Positions 42,363 to 51,015 are shown, counted from the stretch's first letter. The stretch is DNA of 64,000 nucleotides from Pleurocapsa sp. PCC 7319 (GCF_000332195.1 NZ_KB235922.1:3197322-3261321), one strand, 5' to 3'. Numbers and translations are program-made. The notes: generated by a model not told the origin, from the sequence alone.

Positions 42363-42506
42363 ATGGATAATCAAGAAAACAAATTAGGCTTTACTCGATT
42401 TGCAGAAGTATGGAACGGTCGTTTAGCAATGCTAGGTTTTGTAATTGCAGCGGCCACTGAATACTTCACAGGTCAAGGCATTCTTAGTCAGATCGGTTTA
42501 ATGTAA
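42363..42506 (+). CDS. High-light-inducible one-helix protein (Hlip)
   Basis: It has 47 residues. [20 protein letters not shown] followed by [13 protein letters not shown] is the chlorophyll-binding ExxNxR helix of LHC-like proteins. It is a thylakoid membrane protein that binds chlorophyll and carotenoid. It sits between OCP and FRP genes, so all three probably belong to the photoprotective response. A ribosome site (GAGGTCATC) precedes the ATG. Confidence 0.88.
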   Translation: MDNQENKLGFTRFAEVWNGRLAMLGFVIAAATEYFTGQGILSQIGLM

Positions 42507-42569
42507 ACTCCACTTAGAAAGATGTTTATCGAACCAAACTGATTAAATAGAAAAATAATTTTCACATAG

Positions 42570-42608
42570 CAGTCTATCTTGTAAAAACTAGAGATAGGCT
42601 GTTTATTT
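42570..42608 (+). terminator. Rho-independent terminator after the Hlip gene
   Basis: The stem CAGTCTATCT/AGATAGGCTG has a short loop and is followed by TTTATTTTTG. It separates ocp-hlip from frp. Confidence 0.65.
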
Positions 42609-42673
42609 TTGTTTATTTTGATGATAGGATTTTAATCTATAAAATAAACAAATGTACTAAATCAGAATTATTA

Positions 42674-43003
42674 ATGTTAGAAGTCAACCAAAACCAATTA
42701 TCAGTAACGGAGGAAAAAATAGCCCAACAAGTTTTGCAAAAAGCCTATGAAAGAGAAATTTCTGCTCTGATGATGAATGTTCGCGCTCGCGCTAATTCTT
42801 TGAACGAAATAGAAGATTTATGGGATTTACACGATTTATTAAGTATGAAAAGATATGAAATAGATGGTAAATATGCCTATAACTCTTCTAGTATCGTATT
42901 CGATCTTGCTAACTTGGTTAAAGAGAAATGGTTGACGCTTGAAGATCTTCAAGATTTGCCATCAGAAATGTTATCTAAAATACTTGCTCTAGCACGAATG
43001 TAA
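42674..43003 (+). CDS. frp: Fluorescence recovery protein
   Basis: FRP speeds the return of active OCP to the resting form and detaches it from phycobilisomes. The protein has 109 residues. EIEDLWDLHDLLSMKRYEID followed by GKYAYNSS contains the Trp and Arg of the OCP-contact region known from Synechocystis FRP. The C-terminal end SEMLSKILALARM fits the family. Its presence with OCP indicates that this OCP is of the FRP-controlled kind. Confidence 0.88.
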   Translation: MLEVNQNQLSVTEEKIAQQVLQKAYEREISALMMNVRARANSLNEIEDLWDLHDLLSMKRYEIDGKYAYNSSSIVFDLANLVKEKWLTLEDLQDLPSEMLSKILALARM

Positions 43004-43044
43004 ATAATCAAAATCAAAATAATAATTTATATTATAATTAGTTG

Positions 43045-43087
43045 AAAATGAGTTGTACCTTGCTGACAGGTTTAACTCATTTTTTTA
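43045..43087 (+). terminator. Rho-independent terminator after frp
   Basis: The stem AAAATGAGTT/AACTCATTTT surrounds a 19-nt loop and is followed by Ts. Confidence 0.6.
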
Positions 43088-43174
43088 TGAAAAAAATTTA
43101 ACAAACTAAATAAAGAAACTCAAAATTTCTTTATGTTTAGTTCAAGCAAATCAGGGTATTATAAAAAGAAATTG

Positions 43175-43320
43175 AATAGTCGGTTTTCATGGGGAACAGC
43201 CATGAAAAGTAAAGGGGAAAGTTTGGTGCAAATCCAACGCTGTCCCGCAACTGTGATGAGATTTTAATTCAAAATCTTTCAGTCAGGATGCCCGCCGACA
43301 GGAGTTGGTTAGATACTTTT
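43175..43320 (+). ncRNA. Cobalamin riboswitch
   Basis: Conserved blocks occur in the usual order: GGGGAAAGTTTGGTGCAAAT, then CCAACGCTGTCCCGCAACTG, then CAGTCAGGATGCCCGCCGAC. These are the core of the B12 element (box GCTGTCCCGCAACTGT). The cbiX gene follows, so adenosylcobalamin probably represses it. Only the aptamer is clear; the expression platform is not resolved. Confidence 0.93.
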
Positions 43321-43514
43321 AAAACTCCAAAATAAACTACTAAAATAGTCTGCGAGGTACAGATGATTAATATTTTTTTGTCAATACTTATTATTGATTT
43401 ATTGTTATGTAAAGTTGATAAATCAAGGCGATACTCAAACACTTATTTGACAGGCTTTAAGTGAAAAATTTGGGAGTAATTTAACGTCTATTCTAAATTG
43501 CTCTAATTCTTGTC
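43321..43514 (+). other. Leader between riboswitch and cbiX
   Basis: The sequence is A/T-rich. No additional gene is seen. It presumably includes the expression platform. Confidence 0.4.
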
Positions 43515-44540
43515 TTGTTTTATTCACCGCATATAAGGACTAAATCTTTGATAGCTATTAAAAATACTTCTCAAAAACAGGGGACTGATTCATTACGATT
43601 AACTCCTCTACCCCATTCCAGACCTTTATTAGCGATCGGTCACGGAACGAGAAACGATCGCGGAAGGCAAACTTTTCTGGAATTTGTGGCAACGTATCAA
43701 CAATTAGATACCTCTCGTCCAGTGATTCCTTGTTTTTTAGAATTGACCGAACCCAACATTCAACGAGGAATCGAAGCCTGTGTGCGACAAGGCTTTACAG
43801 AAATTACAGCATTACCTATTCTATTATTTGCTGCCCGACACAATAAATTTGATGTCACCAATGAATTAGACCGAGCCAGTCAACCCTATCCTCAATTAGA
43901 GATTAGTTATGGTCGTCACTTGGGTATTACTCCAAAAATAATCAAACTGTGGCGCGATCGCTTGGCAGAATTAGACCAGCCAGAACATAATCGTCGTAAT
44001 ATTTCCCGTGAAGATACGGTACTGTTATTCGTTGGTAGGGGTTCGAGCGATCCCGATGCTAATGGAGATGTTTATAAACTAGCCCGCATTATCTGGGAAG
44101 GAAGTGGCTACAAGACGGTGGAAACCTGTTTTATCGGCATCAGTCATCCTCGTTTATCAGAAGGATTTCGTCGGGCTTATCTATATCGACCCAAGCGCGT
44201 CATCGTTTTACCATATTTCTTGTTTACGGGGACTTTAATGGAAAAAATCCACCACATTACTGCCCAGCAACAACAAGAACATAGTGAAATTGAATTTGTT
44301 TCTTTACCTGAGATGGGTATTGCTGACCAATTGTTGCAAGTAATTAGAAGCAGAGAAATTGAAGCGCAACTCGGGCAAGTAGCAATGAACTGCGAAATGT
44401 GTAAGTTTCGTCTCGCTGCCACCAATGGCGGTGAACACGGACACGGACATCATCACCACGGACATCATCACCATCACGAAAACCACGATCCTTATGCCAA
44501 ATTAGAAGATTATCATCAGCGTATTTGGCAGACACCTTAG
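43515..44540 (+). CDS. cbiX: Sirohydrochlorin cobalt/nickel-type chelatase CbiX with His-rich tail
   Basis: CbiX inserts cobalt into sirohydrochlorin in the anaerobic-type B12 pathway. The protein has 341 residues, the long two-domain form. [20 protein letters not shown] has the catalytic His of the N-terminal half. The second half has [20 protein letters not shown]. The C-terminal tail [20 protein letters not shown] binds metals. No ATG is found near the start; TTG 43515 was taken, and TTG 43549 is an alternative. A cobalamin riboswitch precedes it. Confidence 0.9.
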   Translation: MFYSPHIRTKSLIAIKNTSQKQGTDSLRLTPLPHSRPLLAIGHGTRNDRGRQTFLEFVATYQQLDTSRPVIPCFLELTEPNIQRGIEACVRQGFTEITALPILLFAARHNKFDVTNELDRASQPYPQLEISYGRHLGITPKIIKLWRDRLAELDQPEHNRRNISREDTVLLFVGRGSSDPDANGDVYKLARIIWEGSGYKTVETCFIGISHPRLSEGFRRAYLYRPKRVIVLPYFLFTGTLMEKIHHITAQQQQEHSEIEFVSLPEMGIADQLLQVIRSREIEAQLGQVAMNCEMCKFRLAATNGGEHGHGHHHHGHHHHHENHDPYAKLEDYHQRIWQTP

Positions 44541-44752
44541 TAGAATTCTTGCACGAATCATTATGAACTACTCAAGTGGAGGGAAAAGGGAAAAGGTTAA
44601 AGGGAAAAGCGCACCGCCCGTGGCGAGGTTTCCTCGCCATTAAGGACGGAGCAAGAAATGATTAATCTTCTATTCATGTAAGAGATCTAGTAATTTTGGC
44701 GATCGCCAGATTAAAACAACACATTAATATTATTTGAAAAATCCGAAAAACT
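44541..44752. other. Intergenic gap
   Basis: A purine-rich stretch (GGGAAAAGG repeated) is followed by the hairpin GGCGAGGTTTCCTCGCC near 44622-44638. No gene is seen. Confidence 0.4.
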
Positions 44753-45607
44753 ATGAATCGTAACTTATTCAAACTCAGCACCATTGCCCTAATATCTTTA
44801 ACCCTTGGAAGTCGTGTTAACAGTGAGACGGCAGAAAGTAATAACAGTAATCCTGCTGTTGCCAATGCCCAAGGTCAAGCTACTTTAAACTTAGTGGCTA
44901 ACGGAGAGGATTTTGTCCGCCAGGGTTTCGTTACTAAAGATGGTTGGACAATGAGTTTCGAGCGCCTGGATGTAAATCTAGCCGAAGTCACGGCATATCA
45001 AATAGATGGTGCTTTTGAACCCACAGAAACAGACACTCTCGACGGTTTAGAGTATCAGGAAAAAGTCTCTTTAGTAGATACACCTCAAGTTATAGATTTA
45101 GCCGAAGGAGAAGCAGATGCAGCACCTATTTTAGTCGCAGATGCGGAAGTAACACCTGGTTTATATAATGCAATGGCTTGGCAAATCGATACTGCGGGCG
45201 CAGACTCTCCCCTAGCAGGGAAAACCATGGTCATGCAGGGAACAGCTACCAAAGACGATCAAACAATTAACTTTGATATTAGTCTTGATCGTCCCATTCA
45301 GTATCTCTGCGGTGAATATGTGGGGGACGAACGCAAGGGAATTGTGGAGGCAGATTCACCAGGGGAAATAGAAACCACCTTTCACTTCGATCATGTATTT
45401 GGCGATGCCGAGACTAGTGCCGATGAAGCTATCAATGTGGATGCTTTAGGTTTTGAACCTTTGGCACAATTAGCGTCTAATGACAGTTTAACCATTGATG
45501 ATGCCACCCTGACTCAACAGTTATCTGCCGAAGACCAAGAAAAACTCACTAAAGCAATTATTGGTTTGGGTCATGTTGGAGAAGGACATTGTGCGGTTAT
45601 TGAATAA
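44753..45607 (+). CDS. Secreted protein of unknown function, acidic
   Basis: The protein has 284 residues. A signal peptide (LFKLSTIALISLTLGSRVNS) is followed by a beta-rich acidic domain (FVRQGFVTKDGWTMSFERLD; TPGLYNAMAWQIDTAGADSP; PGEIETTFHFDHVFGD). Only two Cys are present (YLCGEY and GHCAVIE). No family is recognised. It lies between cbiX and a membrane protein gene and might be a periplasmic metal-binding partner. This is inference from location only. Confidence 0.55.
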   Translation: MNRNLFKLSTIALISLTLGSRVNSETAESNNSNPAVANAQGQATLNLVANGEDFVRQGFVTKDGWTMSFERLDVNLAEVTAYQIDGAFEPTETDTLDGLEYQEKVSLVDTPQVIDLAEGEADAAPILVADAEVTPGLYNAMAWQIDTAGADSPLAGKTMVMQGTATKDDQTINFDISLDRPIQYLCGEYVGDERKGIVEADSPGEIETTFHFDHVFGDAETSADEAINVDALGFEPLAQLASNDSLTIDDATLTQQLSAEDQEKLTKAIIGLGHVGEGHCAVIE

Positions 45608-45616
45608 TTATTAAAA

Positions 45617-45651
45617 GCGATTGGCTTTGCCAGTACGCGGAGCGTAATCGC
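45617..45651. repeat. Small dispersed repeat between GCGAT and ATCGC
   Basis: GCGATTGGCTTTGCCAGTAC followed by GCGGAGCGTAATCGC. It is the same group as 48001-48031. It lies between the secreted protein and the membrane protein gene. Confidence 0.6.
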
Positions 45652-45692
45652 TTCAATCATCTTGAATGTCAACACGAGCGGGGAGGAACAAA

Positions 45693-46370
45693 ATGCAGTT
45701 ATTCTCTCAAGAAATGATCGAGCAACTAGAGTTACTTTTAACTCGCTCTGACAATGATTGGAAATCATCTCGGCTACATCCTCCATCGATTACTGCAACG
45801 GTTACTTGGAACACACTCCAGCTATGGCAAGGTGTTTTACGAGCAATTGCTCTTAGTCCCTGGTGGCAGTTTTGTTTAATAGTCGTGGGGAGTACTAGTA
45901 GTATTGTTTATCCCCATCCACCGCTAGTTGGCATTGCTGCTGTTGCTGGTAACACCTTGACTCGCCCCAGAGCACTGACAAGCATCACGAGTATTTGGCT
46001 TGCTAACCAAGTTTATGGTTTTACCATTAGTCGCTACCCCCTGAGTTTAGAATCACTAACTTGGGGATTAGTAATGGGCAGCAGTATTTTTTTAGTTACT
46101 TGGCTCTTAACTTTACAGCCGAAATTTAGCCGAAATAACTTTCAGGGCTATCTCATTTGGTTGGCAATAGGTGTTTTGGGTGGGTATACCCTATATCAAG
46201 GAAGTATCGTTCTGATTGCCCAATTAATATGGGGACACGGACTTAGTTTGACAATTTTATGGAGTATTTTTTGGAAAGATATTGTTTGGGCTATTTCTCT
46301 CTCTCTTCTTCATGGCTGTGTACTAGGTGTGATGGCAGTTAAGCTCCTTAAACAAGCGATGAAAAGGTAA
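45693..46370 (+). CDS. Integral membrane protein of unknown function
   Basis: It has 225 residues from ATG 45693; ATG 45666 is also possible. About five hydrophobic segments are seen (WWQFCLIVVGSTSSIVYPHP, ALTSITSIWLANQVYGF, WGLVMGSSIFLVTWLL, YLIWLAIGVLGGYTLY, DIVWAISLSLLHGCVLGVMA). It is small and lacks transport signatures. Together with cbiX and the secreted protein it could handle cobalt or another metal, but the family is not recognised. Confidence 0.55.
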   Translation: MQLFSQEMIEQLELLLTRSDNDWKSSRLHPPSITATVTWNTLQLWQGVLRAIALSPWWQFCLIVVGSTSSIVYPHPPLVGIAAVAGNTLTRPRALTSITSIWLANQVYGFTISRYPLSLESLTWGLVMGSSIFLVTWLLTLQPKFSRNNFQGYLIWLAIGVLGGYTLYQGSIVLIAQLIWGHGLSLTILWSIFWKDIVWAISLSLLHGCVLGVMAVKLLKQAMKR

Positions 46371-46383
46371 ATGACAATTAAAA

Positions 46384-46398
46384 TGATAATCATTATTA
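46384..46398. promoter_or_regulatory. Zur- or Fur-type box 1 before the flavoprotein gene
   Basis: TGATAATCATTATTA matches the Zur consensus except at the last half-site position. The AATGATAATCATT core also fits the Fur pattern. Confidence 0.65.
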
Positions 46399-46409
46399 TA
46401 TAGTGATAG

Positions 46410-46424
46410 AGATAATCATTATTT
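46410..46424. promoter_or_regulatory. Zur- or Fur-type box 2 before the flavoprotein gene
   Basis: AGATAATCATTATTT, 26 nt after box 1 (start to start). It is weaker. It ends 7 nt before the GTG start. Confidence 0.5.
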
Positions 46425-46431
46425 TCCGCGA

Positions 46432-47643
46432 GTGAAATTACCCGAATATATAGACCTAGCGATTGTTGGCGCAGGAGTTCAGGCTCTAACTTTAACCACC
46501 CACCTATTACAAAAAAGTGGGAAGCATTATCATAAATTCTTAGTTTTCGATCCGAGTCAAACTTGGCTGAGTCAGTGGCAGCAACAATTTGCAGCACAAC
46601 AAATTCCTTATTTGCGATCGCCTGCCGTCCATCATCCCGATCCCAACCCCCATCTATTAAGAACCTTTGCCGAACATAGGCATAATGAGTTATTCCCACC
46701 TTACGATAGACCAGGAACAAAGCTATTTAATGATTTTTGTGATGAAGTAATTCGACGCTGGAAGTTAACAGATAAGGTTTATCCCGCCAAAGTAATCCAG
46801 ATTTTACCGATTGAACGTGCTTCTCGTTCTCGATTTCAATTGGTTTTAAATACGGGAGAAACTATTGTTACCCGTAGAGTGGTACTAGCTACGGGAAGTG
46901 GTAAAGTACAGCTTCCCAATTGGGTAGAAAAAATTACCTCAGATTACCCATCCGATAGATTATGCCATTCTCAACAAGTAAATTTAAAGCATCTTAAGTT
47001 AACAGGAGAACAGGTTTTAATCGTCGGTGGTGGTTTAACTAGCGGACATTTAGCCAAAGGTGCGATAAACCTGGGTGCAACTGTTACTCTAATGACTAGA
47101 AAACAGTTACAATCAAAAATCTTTGATGCCGATCCTGGTTGGTTAGGACCAAAATATCTCAAAGACTTTCACGCCGAAACCGATTGGTATGACCGTTACC
47201 AGCAAATACAGCAAGCCCGTAATGGCGGTTCGATGACTCCCGAAATGATTCTGCAATTAAGCCAAGCAGCCAACGAAGGGAAGATGAGGATAGATGAATG
47301 CTGTCAAGTTAGCGACGCACATTGGCAAGATAATCTCTGGCAGATTCATTGTCACGATGGCAGCAAACATCAGTTTAACCGTATCTGGTTAGCTACTGGT
47401 ACGAAATTCAACATTACCGAGCATCCCTTATTACAAGACGTACTTGAGACTTATCCCACAGAAACAGTTAACGGCTTACCCGTACTAGACGAATATTTAC
47501 GTCTGCCCAAGTCTAACTTTTTTATTATGGGTGGTTTGGCTGCGTTACGAATTGGTCCTGTTGCCAGAAACATCGGTGGTGGGAAAATGGCTGCAAGGCT
47601 TATTGTGCCAGCAATTGTTAAGCCCAGTTTGGCGATTGGTTGA
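46432..47643 (+). CDS. FAD/NAD(P)-binding oxidoreductase, flavin monooxygenase-like
   Basis: The protein has 403 residues with a GTG start. An FAD-binding Rossmann motif (LAIVGAGVQALTLTTHLL) and a second NAD(P)-binding GxGxxG-like motif (VLIVGGGLTSGHLAKGAI) are present, as is FFIMGGLAALRIGPVARNIG at the C-terminus. The overall pattern, with LPNWVEK and HSQQVNL between the motifs, is that of SidA/IucD- or flavin-containing monooxygenase-like proteins. Two tandem Zur/Fur-like boxes lie upstream, so it is likely induced under metal starvation. It may act in metallophore chemistry, but no biosynthetic neighbours are seen. Confidence 0.8.
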   Translation: MKLPEYIDLAIVGAGVQALTLTTHLLQKSGKHYHKFLVFDPSQTWLSQWQQQFAAQQIPYLRSPAVHHPDPNPHLLRTFAEHRHNELFPPYDRPGTKLFNDFCDEVIRRWKLTDKVYPAKVIQILPIERASRSRFQLVLNTGETIVTRRVVLATGSGKVQLPNWVEKITSDYPSDRLCHSQQVNLKHLKLTGEQVLIVGGGLTSGHLAKGAINLGATVTLMTRKQLQSKIFDADPGWLGPKYLKDFHAETDWYDRYQQIQQARNGGSMTPEMILQLSQAANEGKMRIDECCQVSDAHWQDNLWQIHCHDGSKHQFNRIWLATGTKFNITEHPLLQDVLETYPTETVNGLPVLDEYLRLPKSNFFIMGGLAALRIGPVARNIGGGKMAARLIVPAIVKPSLAIG

Positions 47644-47647
47644 TTTT

Positions 47648-47899
47648 TTATTGTTGAAGATTATCGTTATTGTGTCCGTAATGTGCCATCAAGTTGAAGT
47701 CAAGGCGATCGCTTTTTATCCCAAAAGCTTTACCACCATTTTGTCTAATTTTTTCGGTGACATGAGTAACTTTATCCTCTTTAAGACCATGTATTACAAC
47801 GGCCACACCTTCTTCAGCTAAAGTTTTGGCGATCGCTTGACCAATCCCAACATTACTACCTGTTATTAAGGCTCTTTTTTCTTGTAAATTTAGTTTCAT
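47648..47899 (-). pseudogene. Truncated short-chain dehydrogenase
   Basis: The first 83 residues of an SDR: LQEKRALITGSNVGIGQAIA with the cofactor motif TGxxxGIG, then AEEGVAVVIHG. It ends with a foreign tail (FNLMAHYGHNNDNLQQ). The catalytic Ser-Tyr-Lys part is missing. It is a 3' truncated remnant. Confidence 0.75.
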
Positions 47900-48000
47900 T
47901 TATTTAATTTGAAATTCTTGAATAAATTGCGATCGCACCATAAATACAAATACATTCAATCACCTTTTTGATAGTGATAGCGAGCTTGCAGAAAATAAAC

Positions 48001-48031
48001 GCGATCCGAAGGCTACGCGGAGTGTAATCGC
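48001..48031. repeat. Small dispersed repeat between GCGAT and ATCGC
   Basis: GCGATCCGAAGGCTACGCGG followed by AGTGTAATCGC, the same group as 45617-45651. Confidence 0.6.
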
Positions 48032-48082
48032 TTTTTACTTCATAAACTAAATAATATCTTTTGTAATAATTACCCTGGAAAT

Positions 48083-48295
48083 TCAATTGGCAATAGCCTC
48101 GCTCTCATAAATATTTGGTTGCGGGAGATTATTATTATCTTCTATTAATAACTCCAAAACCTCTTGAGCATTTTTTACTGCTTCTTCATAAGTATCGCCA
48201 TGAGTTCGAGCATACTTGCCAAATTCTGGTAAAGAAACAATGTAACATTCATCTTCATTACTCCATTGAATTACAATGCTGTAGCGTGATTTCAT
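48083..48295 (-). CDS. hicB: HicB-type antitoxin
   Basis: The protein has 70 residues. YSIVIQWSNEDECYIVSLPE followed by RTHGDTYEEAVKNAQEVLEL is the HicB fold. It overlaps the hicA gene by 4 nt. It is a paralog of the module at 36788-37205. Confidence 0.88.
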   Translation of the reverse strand: MKSRYSIVIQWSNEDECYIVSLPEFGKYARTHGDTYEEAVKNAQEVLELLIEDNNNLPQPNIYESEAIAN

Positions 48296-48498
48296 TTTTG
48301 AGCCTCCTTGATATCTTTAAGAAAATCTTTTACATCTTTCTCTTGATAGCGTTTAGCATCGTTTCCATCTTTACCAGATATAGTTATCTTGTAACTTAAC
48401 AAAGGATGACTCCATTTAGTGTGGCTTCCTTTCCCCTGTTCGCAAATACAATCTGCTTTTAATAGCATAGCTTTTAGTTCTCTAATTTTCTTGGGCAA
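48292..48498 (-). CDS. hicA: HicA-type toxin
   Basis: The protein has 68 residues. KIRELKAMLLKADCICEQGK followed by GSHTKWSHPLLSYKITISGK contains the catalytic His. The ELKADCICEQ segment is odd compared with the usual aliphatic helix (AGFxxxxxxG), so activity is uncertain. Confidence 0.8.
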   Translation of the reverse strand: MPKKIRELKAMLLKADCICEQGKGSHTKWSHPLLSYKITISGKDGNDAKRYQEKDVKDFLKDIKEAQK

Positions 48499-48630
48499 AT
48501 ACTTTTTCCTACATCCGCTCTATGTTTTAAGTTAAGCGTACCTCGCGATATAAGACTGTACCAACAACTTAAGTAATTCATATCTTGTACCATTGAACTA
48601 AATAGATTTAACCGTTACCCTTAAATATCC

Positions 48631-48993
48631 GTGAGTAAAACCAAAGCAGACGATCTTTGTCAGGTAAGATGTTTTAACACCGAGTTAGTTGCTCAAATTA
48701 GAGAAACTTTTCCTTCAGAAGATACTTTAGAAGAAATGACGGTTATCTTTAATGCTTTAGCAGACCGCTCGCGGGTTAAGATACTTTATGCCCTCAGAAA
48801 CGGCGATGAACTTTGTGTCTGCGATATTGCAGCCATGTTAAATGTCAAAATCGCTACCGCTTCCCATCATCTGCGGAAAATGCGCGATCTGAAATTACTT
48901 AAATACCGTAATGACGGTAAATTAGCTTATTATTCGCTAAAAGATCGGCGCGTTACTGATATTCTTAGCTATGCTTTACGGGAGTTAGTTTAG
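48631..48993 (+). CDS. ArsR/SmtB-family metal-sensing repressor
   Basis: The protein has 120 residues with a GTG start. The winged helix is complete (IFNALADRSRVKILYALRNG, AAMLNVKIATASHHLRKMRD). ELCVCDIA at helix 3 gives the CxC metal site of CadC/BxmR-type sensors, and the N-terminus adds CQVRCFN, so a Cys4 alpha3N site is likely. The C-terminal His motif of zinc-sensing SmtB is not evident. It probably represses the downstream CDF-like gene and is released by excess zinc, cadmium or lead. Confidence 0.9.
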   Translation: MSKTKADDLCQVRCFNTELVAQIRETFPSEDTLEEMTVIFNALADRSRVKILYALRNGDELCVCDIAAMLNVKIATASHHLRKMRDLKLLKYRNDGKLAYYSLKDRRVTDILSYALRELV

Positions 48994-49054
48994 CTTTTAG
49001 TTAGTATGTCTTAGTCTTTCTCTATTTTTATCACTTTAATTTGGTTTACATTCT

Positions 49055-49112
49055 AATGTTCTTTTGAACGTTTGAGAGATATCATAAATATGATTCAAAC
49101 ACTCACTTGAAC
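49055..49112. promoter_or_regulatory. Candidate ArsR/SmtB operator before the CDF-like gene
   Basis: Two imperfect inverted repeats with TTGAACGTT or TTCAA halves occur (TTTTGAACGTTTGAG near 49060 and TTCAAACACTCACTTGAACG near 49093). They resemble SmtB-type 12-2-12 operators with TGAA/TTCA halves. They lie immediately before ATG 49129. Confidence 0.55.
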
Positions 49113-49128
49113 GTTATAACAAAAAACA

Positions 49129-49740
49129 ATGGCAGAACATTGTTGTCAACACAAAGCCAAGGAATTAGAAAAGCTACAACAACGCCAGAGCAAAGTATTA
49201 TGGATTATTTTGGTAATCAATGCAGTAATGTTTGTGGTGGAGTTTAGCGGAGGAATCAAGGCAGCCTCTCTATCTCTGACTGGTGACTCCTTAGATATGC
49301 TAGGGGATGCTTTAGTTTATGGCTGTAGCCTTTATGTTATTCAAAAAGGTAAAAAAGCCCAGGCGCGATCGGCAATACTCAAAGGCAGTATTATGTTTAT
49401 TACGGCGATCGCTGTATTTGCCAGAGCTACTTATCAATTATTCGCTCAAACCGTTCCTACAGTTGGTTTAATGAGCGAGATTGGTATTTTAGCTCTAGCA
49501 GCTAACCTAATCTGCTTTTTACTGTTGATTCGTCACCGTAATGACAATATCAATATGTCTTCAGTTTGGCTGTGTTCCCGTAACGACATTATTGCCAATA
49601 CTTCAGTGTTGCTAACTGCTGGATTGGTATTTCTAACTGGTTCGTTTTTGCCAGATTTCATTTTAGGGCTATTACTCACCGTCGTTTTTGCCCAATCTGC
49701 GGGAAAAGTTCTAACTCAGGCAAGAGCCGAATTAAATTGA
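49129..49740 (+). CDS. Cation diffusion facilitator-like metal exporter (short form)
   Basis: The protein has 203 residues with five to six hydrophobic helices. AVMFVVEFSGGIKAASLSLT followed by GDSLDMLGDALVYG aligns with the first DxxxD-type CDF metal motif, and SRNDIIANTSVLLTAGLVFL with the second. The C-terminal cytosolic domain of full CDF proteins is missing. The N-terminus starts with AEHCCQHKA, a likely metal-capture site. With the preceding metal sensor it forms a metal-efflux pair, opposite in purpose to the zinc-uptake genes. Confidence 0.8.
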   Translation: MAEHCCQHKAKELEKLQQRQSKVLWIILVINAVMFVVEFSGGIKAASLSLTGDSLDMLGDALVYGCSLYVIQKGKKAQARSAILKGSIMFITAIAVFARATYQLFAQTVPTVGLMSEIGILALAANLICFLLLIRHRNDNINMSSVWLCSRNDIIANTSVLLTAGLVFLTGSFLPDFILGLLLTVVFAQSAGKVLTQARAELN

Positions 49741-49992
49741 AACTCAATTAGATTACAAATATGGTGGGTTATACAATGGGTATAATCTTTCCTTTAGCAT
49801 TTTCCCATGTTGCGATCGCCTCAGATAAATTATTGCTTTATTAAACGTTTCTTATTAGATTTAGTTATGTATAAATGCTTTAAGACAACTGCAAAGCTAA
49901 TCAACTATCTGCATTGCTGGGTAAATGTTTTTATTATTGTAGTAGTAAAGCAGAAAACGCAACAACACATAGTATTTTAATTAAAAGACATC
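49741..49992. other. Intergenic gap
   Basis: No gene is recognised. A HIP1-like GCGATCGCC lies near 49813. Confidence 0.3.
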
Positions 49993-50571
49993 ATGAAAGT
50001 TGGCATAGTTATCTTTAATGAGGTTGAAGTACTAGATTTCGCAGGACCTTACGAAGTGTTCTCGAAAGCCTCGAAAGGAAATGAAAAACTATTTGAGGTA
50101 AAGACTATTGGTGAAACTGGCGAAATAATCTCAGCCAGAAATGGATTAAAAGTATTACCAGATCTTAGTTATCAAAACGAGCCTATTTCTGATATTCTCA
50201 TCGTCCCTGGAGGCTATGGAGCAGAAGAAATTGAGATTAAAAATCCCGTTATGATTGAATGGCTTCAATCACAGGAGAACAAGGTAGAAATTTTGGCTTC
50301 AGTTTGCACGGGCGCACTTCTTTTAGCTGAGGCAGGAATTTTAGACAATAAAAAAGCAACTACGCATTGGATGGACTACGATCGCTTAGAAAAAGAATAT
50401 CCAAAAGTAGAAGTAGTTAGAGGAGTTAAATTTGTAGATGAAGGTCATATTCTAACATCTGGTGGGATTTCGGCTGGAATTAATATGTCCTTCTATATAA
50501 TCAAGAGATTATTTGGGGCTAAAGTTGTCAAAGACTTAGCAAAAAGAATGGAATATGACATAGAAATTTAG
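49993..50571 (+). CDS. DJ-1/PfpI family protein (ThiJ-like)
   Basis: The protein has 192 residues of class I glutamine amidotransferase-like fold. The nucleophile elbow is ILASVCTGALLLAEAGIL with Cys as in DJ-1/PfpI and isonitrile hydratase-like proteins; VLDFAGPYEVFSKASKG and TSGGISAGINMSFYI are conserved blocks. The role is unknown (chaperone, glyoxalase or hydratase). Confidence 0.88.
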   Translation: MKVGIVIFNEVEVLDFAGPYEVFSKASKGNEKLFEVKTIGETGEIISARNGLKVLPDLSYQNEPISDILIVPGGYGAEEIEIKNPVMIEWLQSQENKVEILASVCTGALLLAEAGILDNKKATTHWMDYDRLEKEYPKVEVVRGVKFVDEGHILTSGGISAGINMSFYIIKRLFGAKVVKDLAKRMEYDIEI

Positions 50572-50630
50572 GCATTGTTGAGTAAATGATATTTTGGAAC
50601 GAAACCCGAACTCTAAATTCACTATTTGCT

Positions 50631-50743
50631 ATGACTACAGCATCCGATCGAACTCAACTCAACTCTAGTATTGGCGGAATAAAAAATTTTTACAACTGGA
50701 ATTTTTTAGACAAGCAATATCAAATAGTCTATGAAACCGTCGA
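50631..50743 (+). pseudogene. Duplicate of the 5' end of the alpha/beta hydrolase gene
   Basis: The 113 nt reproduce the beginning of the gene at 51420-52319 with a few substitutions (TQLNSSIGG ... WNFLDKQYQIVYET). It then runs into the TA module. It points to a tandem duplication whose first copy was cut. Confidence 0.8.
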
Positions 50744-50796
50744 AGATCGCGCTTATTGCTCAAGATATACTTGATAAACAACTACCAGTGATTACT

Positions 50797-51015
50797 ATGA
50801 CAGAATTACTCAATCAAGCGGTTGCACGTATTAAAAATTTGCCTGACAACGAACAAGATGCGATCGCTACAATCATTTTAGAAGAACTTGAAGACGAGAT
50901 TAAATGGGAACAAGCTTTTAGCAATTCTCAAGATTTACTAGCCGAGCTTGCTGCTGAAGCGATGACAGAATATAGAGCTGGAAAAACCCAAGAATTAGAC
51001 CCAGAAAAATTGTGA
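50797..51015 (+). CDS. Antitoxin of a type II module
   Basis: It has 72 residues from ATG 50797. LNQAVARIKNLPDNEQDAIA followed by TIILEELEDEIKWEQAF is the pattern seen in antitoxins of RelE/ParE-like toxins in cyanobacteria. Its stop overlaps the toxin GTG by 4 nt. Confidence 0.75.
   Translation: MTELLNQAVARIKNLPDNEQDAIATIILEELEDEIKWEQAFSNSQDLLAELAAEAMTEYRAGKTQELDPEKL

Noticed and set aside
46432-47643. Confirmed siderophore biosynthesis locus
   Set aside because: The monooxygenase-like protein has no synthetase or NRPS neighbours; only the regulation hints at metallophores.
47655-47672. Zur box near GATTATCGTTATT
   Set aside because: It matches only one half-site and lies in the 3' end of the truncated dehydrogenase, not before a gene start.
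48631-48993. Zur gene
   Set aside because: The protein is an ArsR/SmtB-type winged helix of 120 residues, not a Fur-family protein; zur is not visible in this window.
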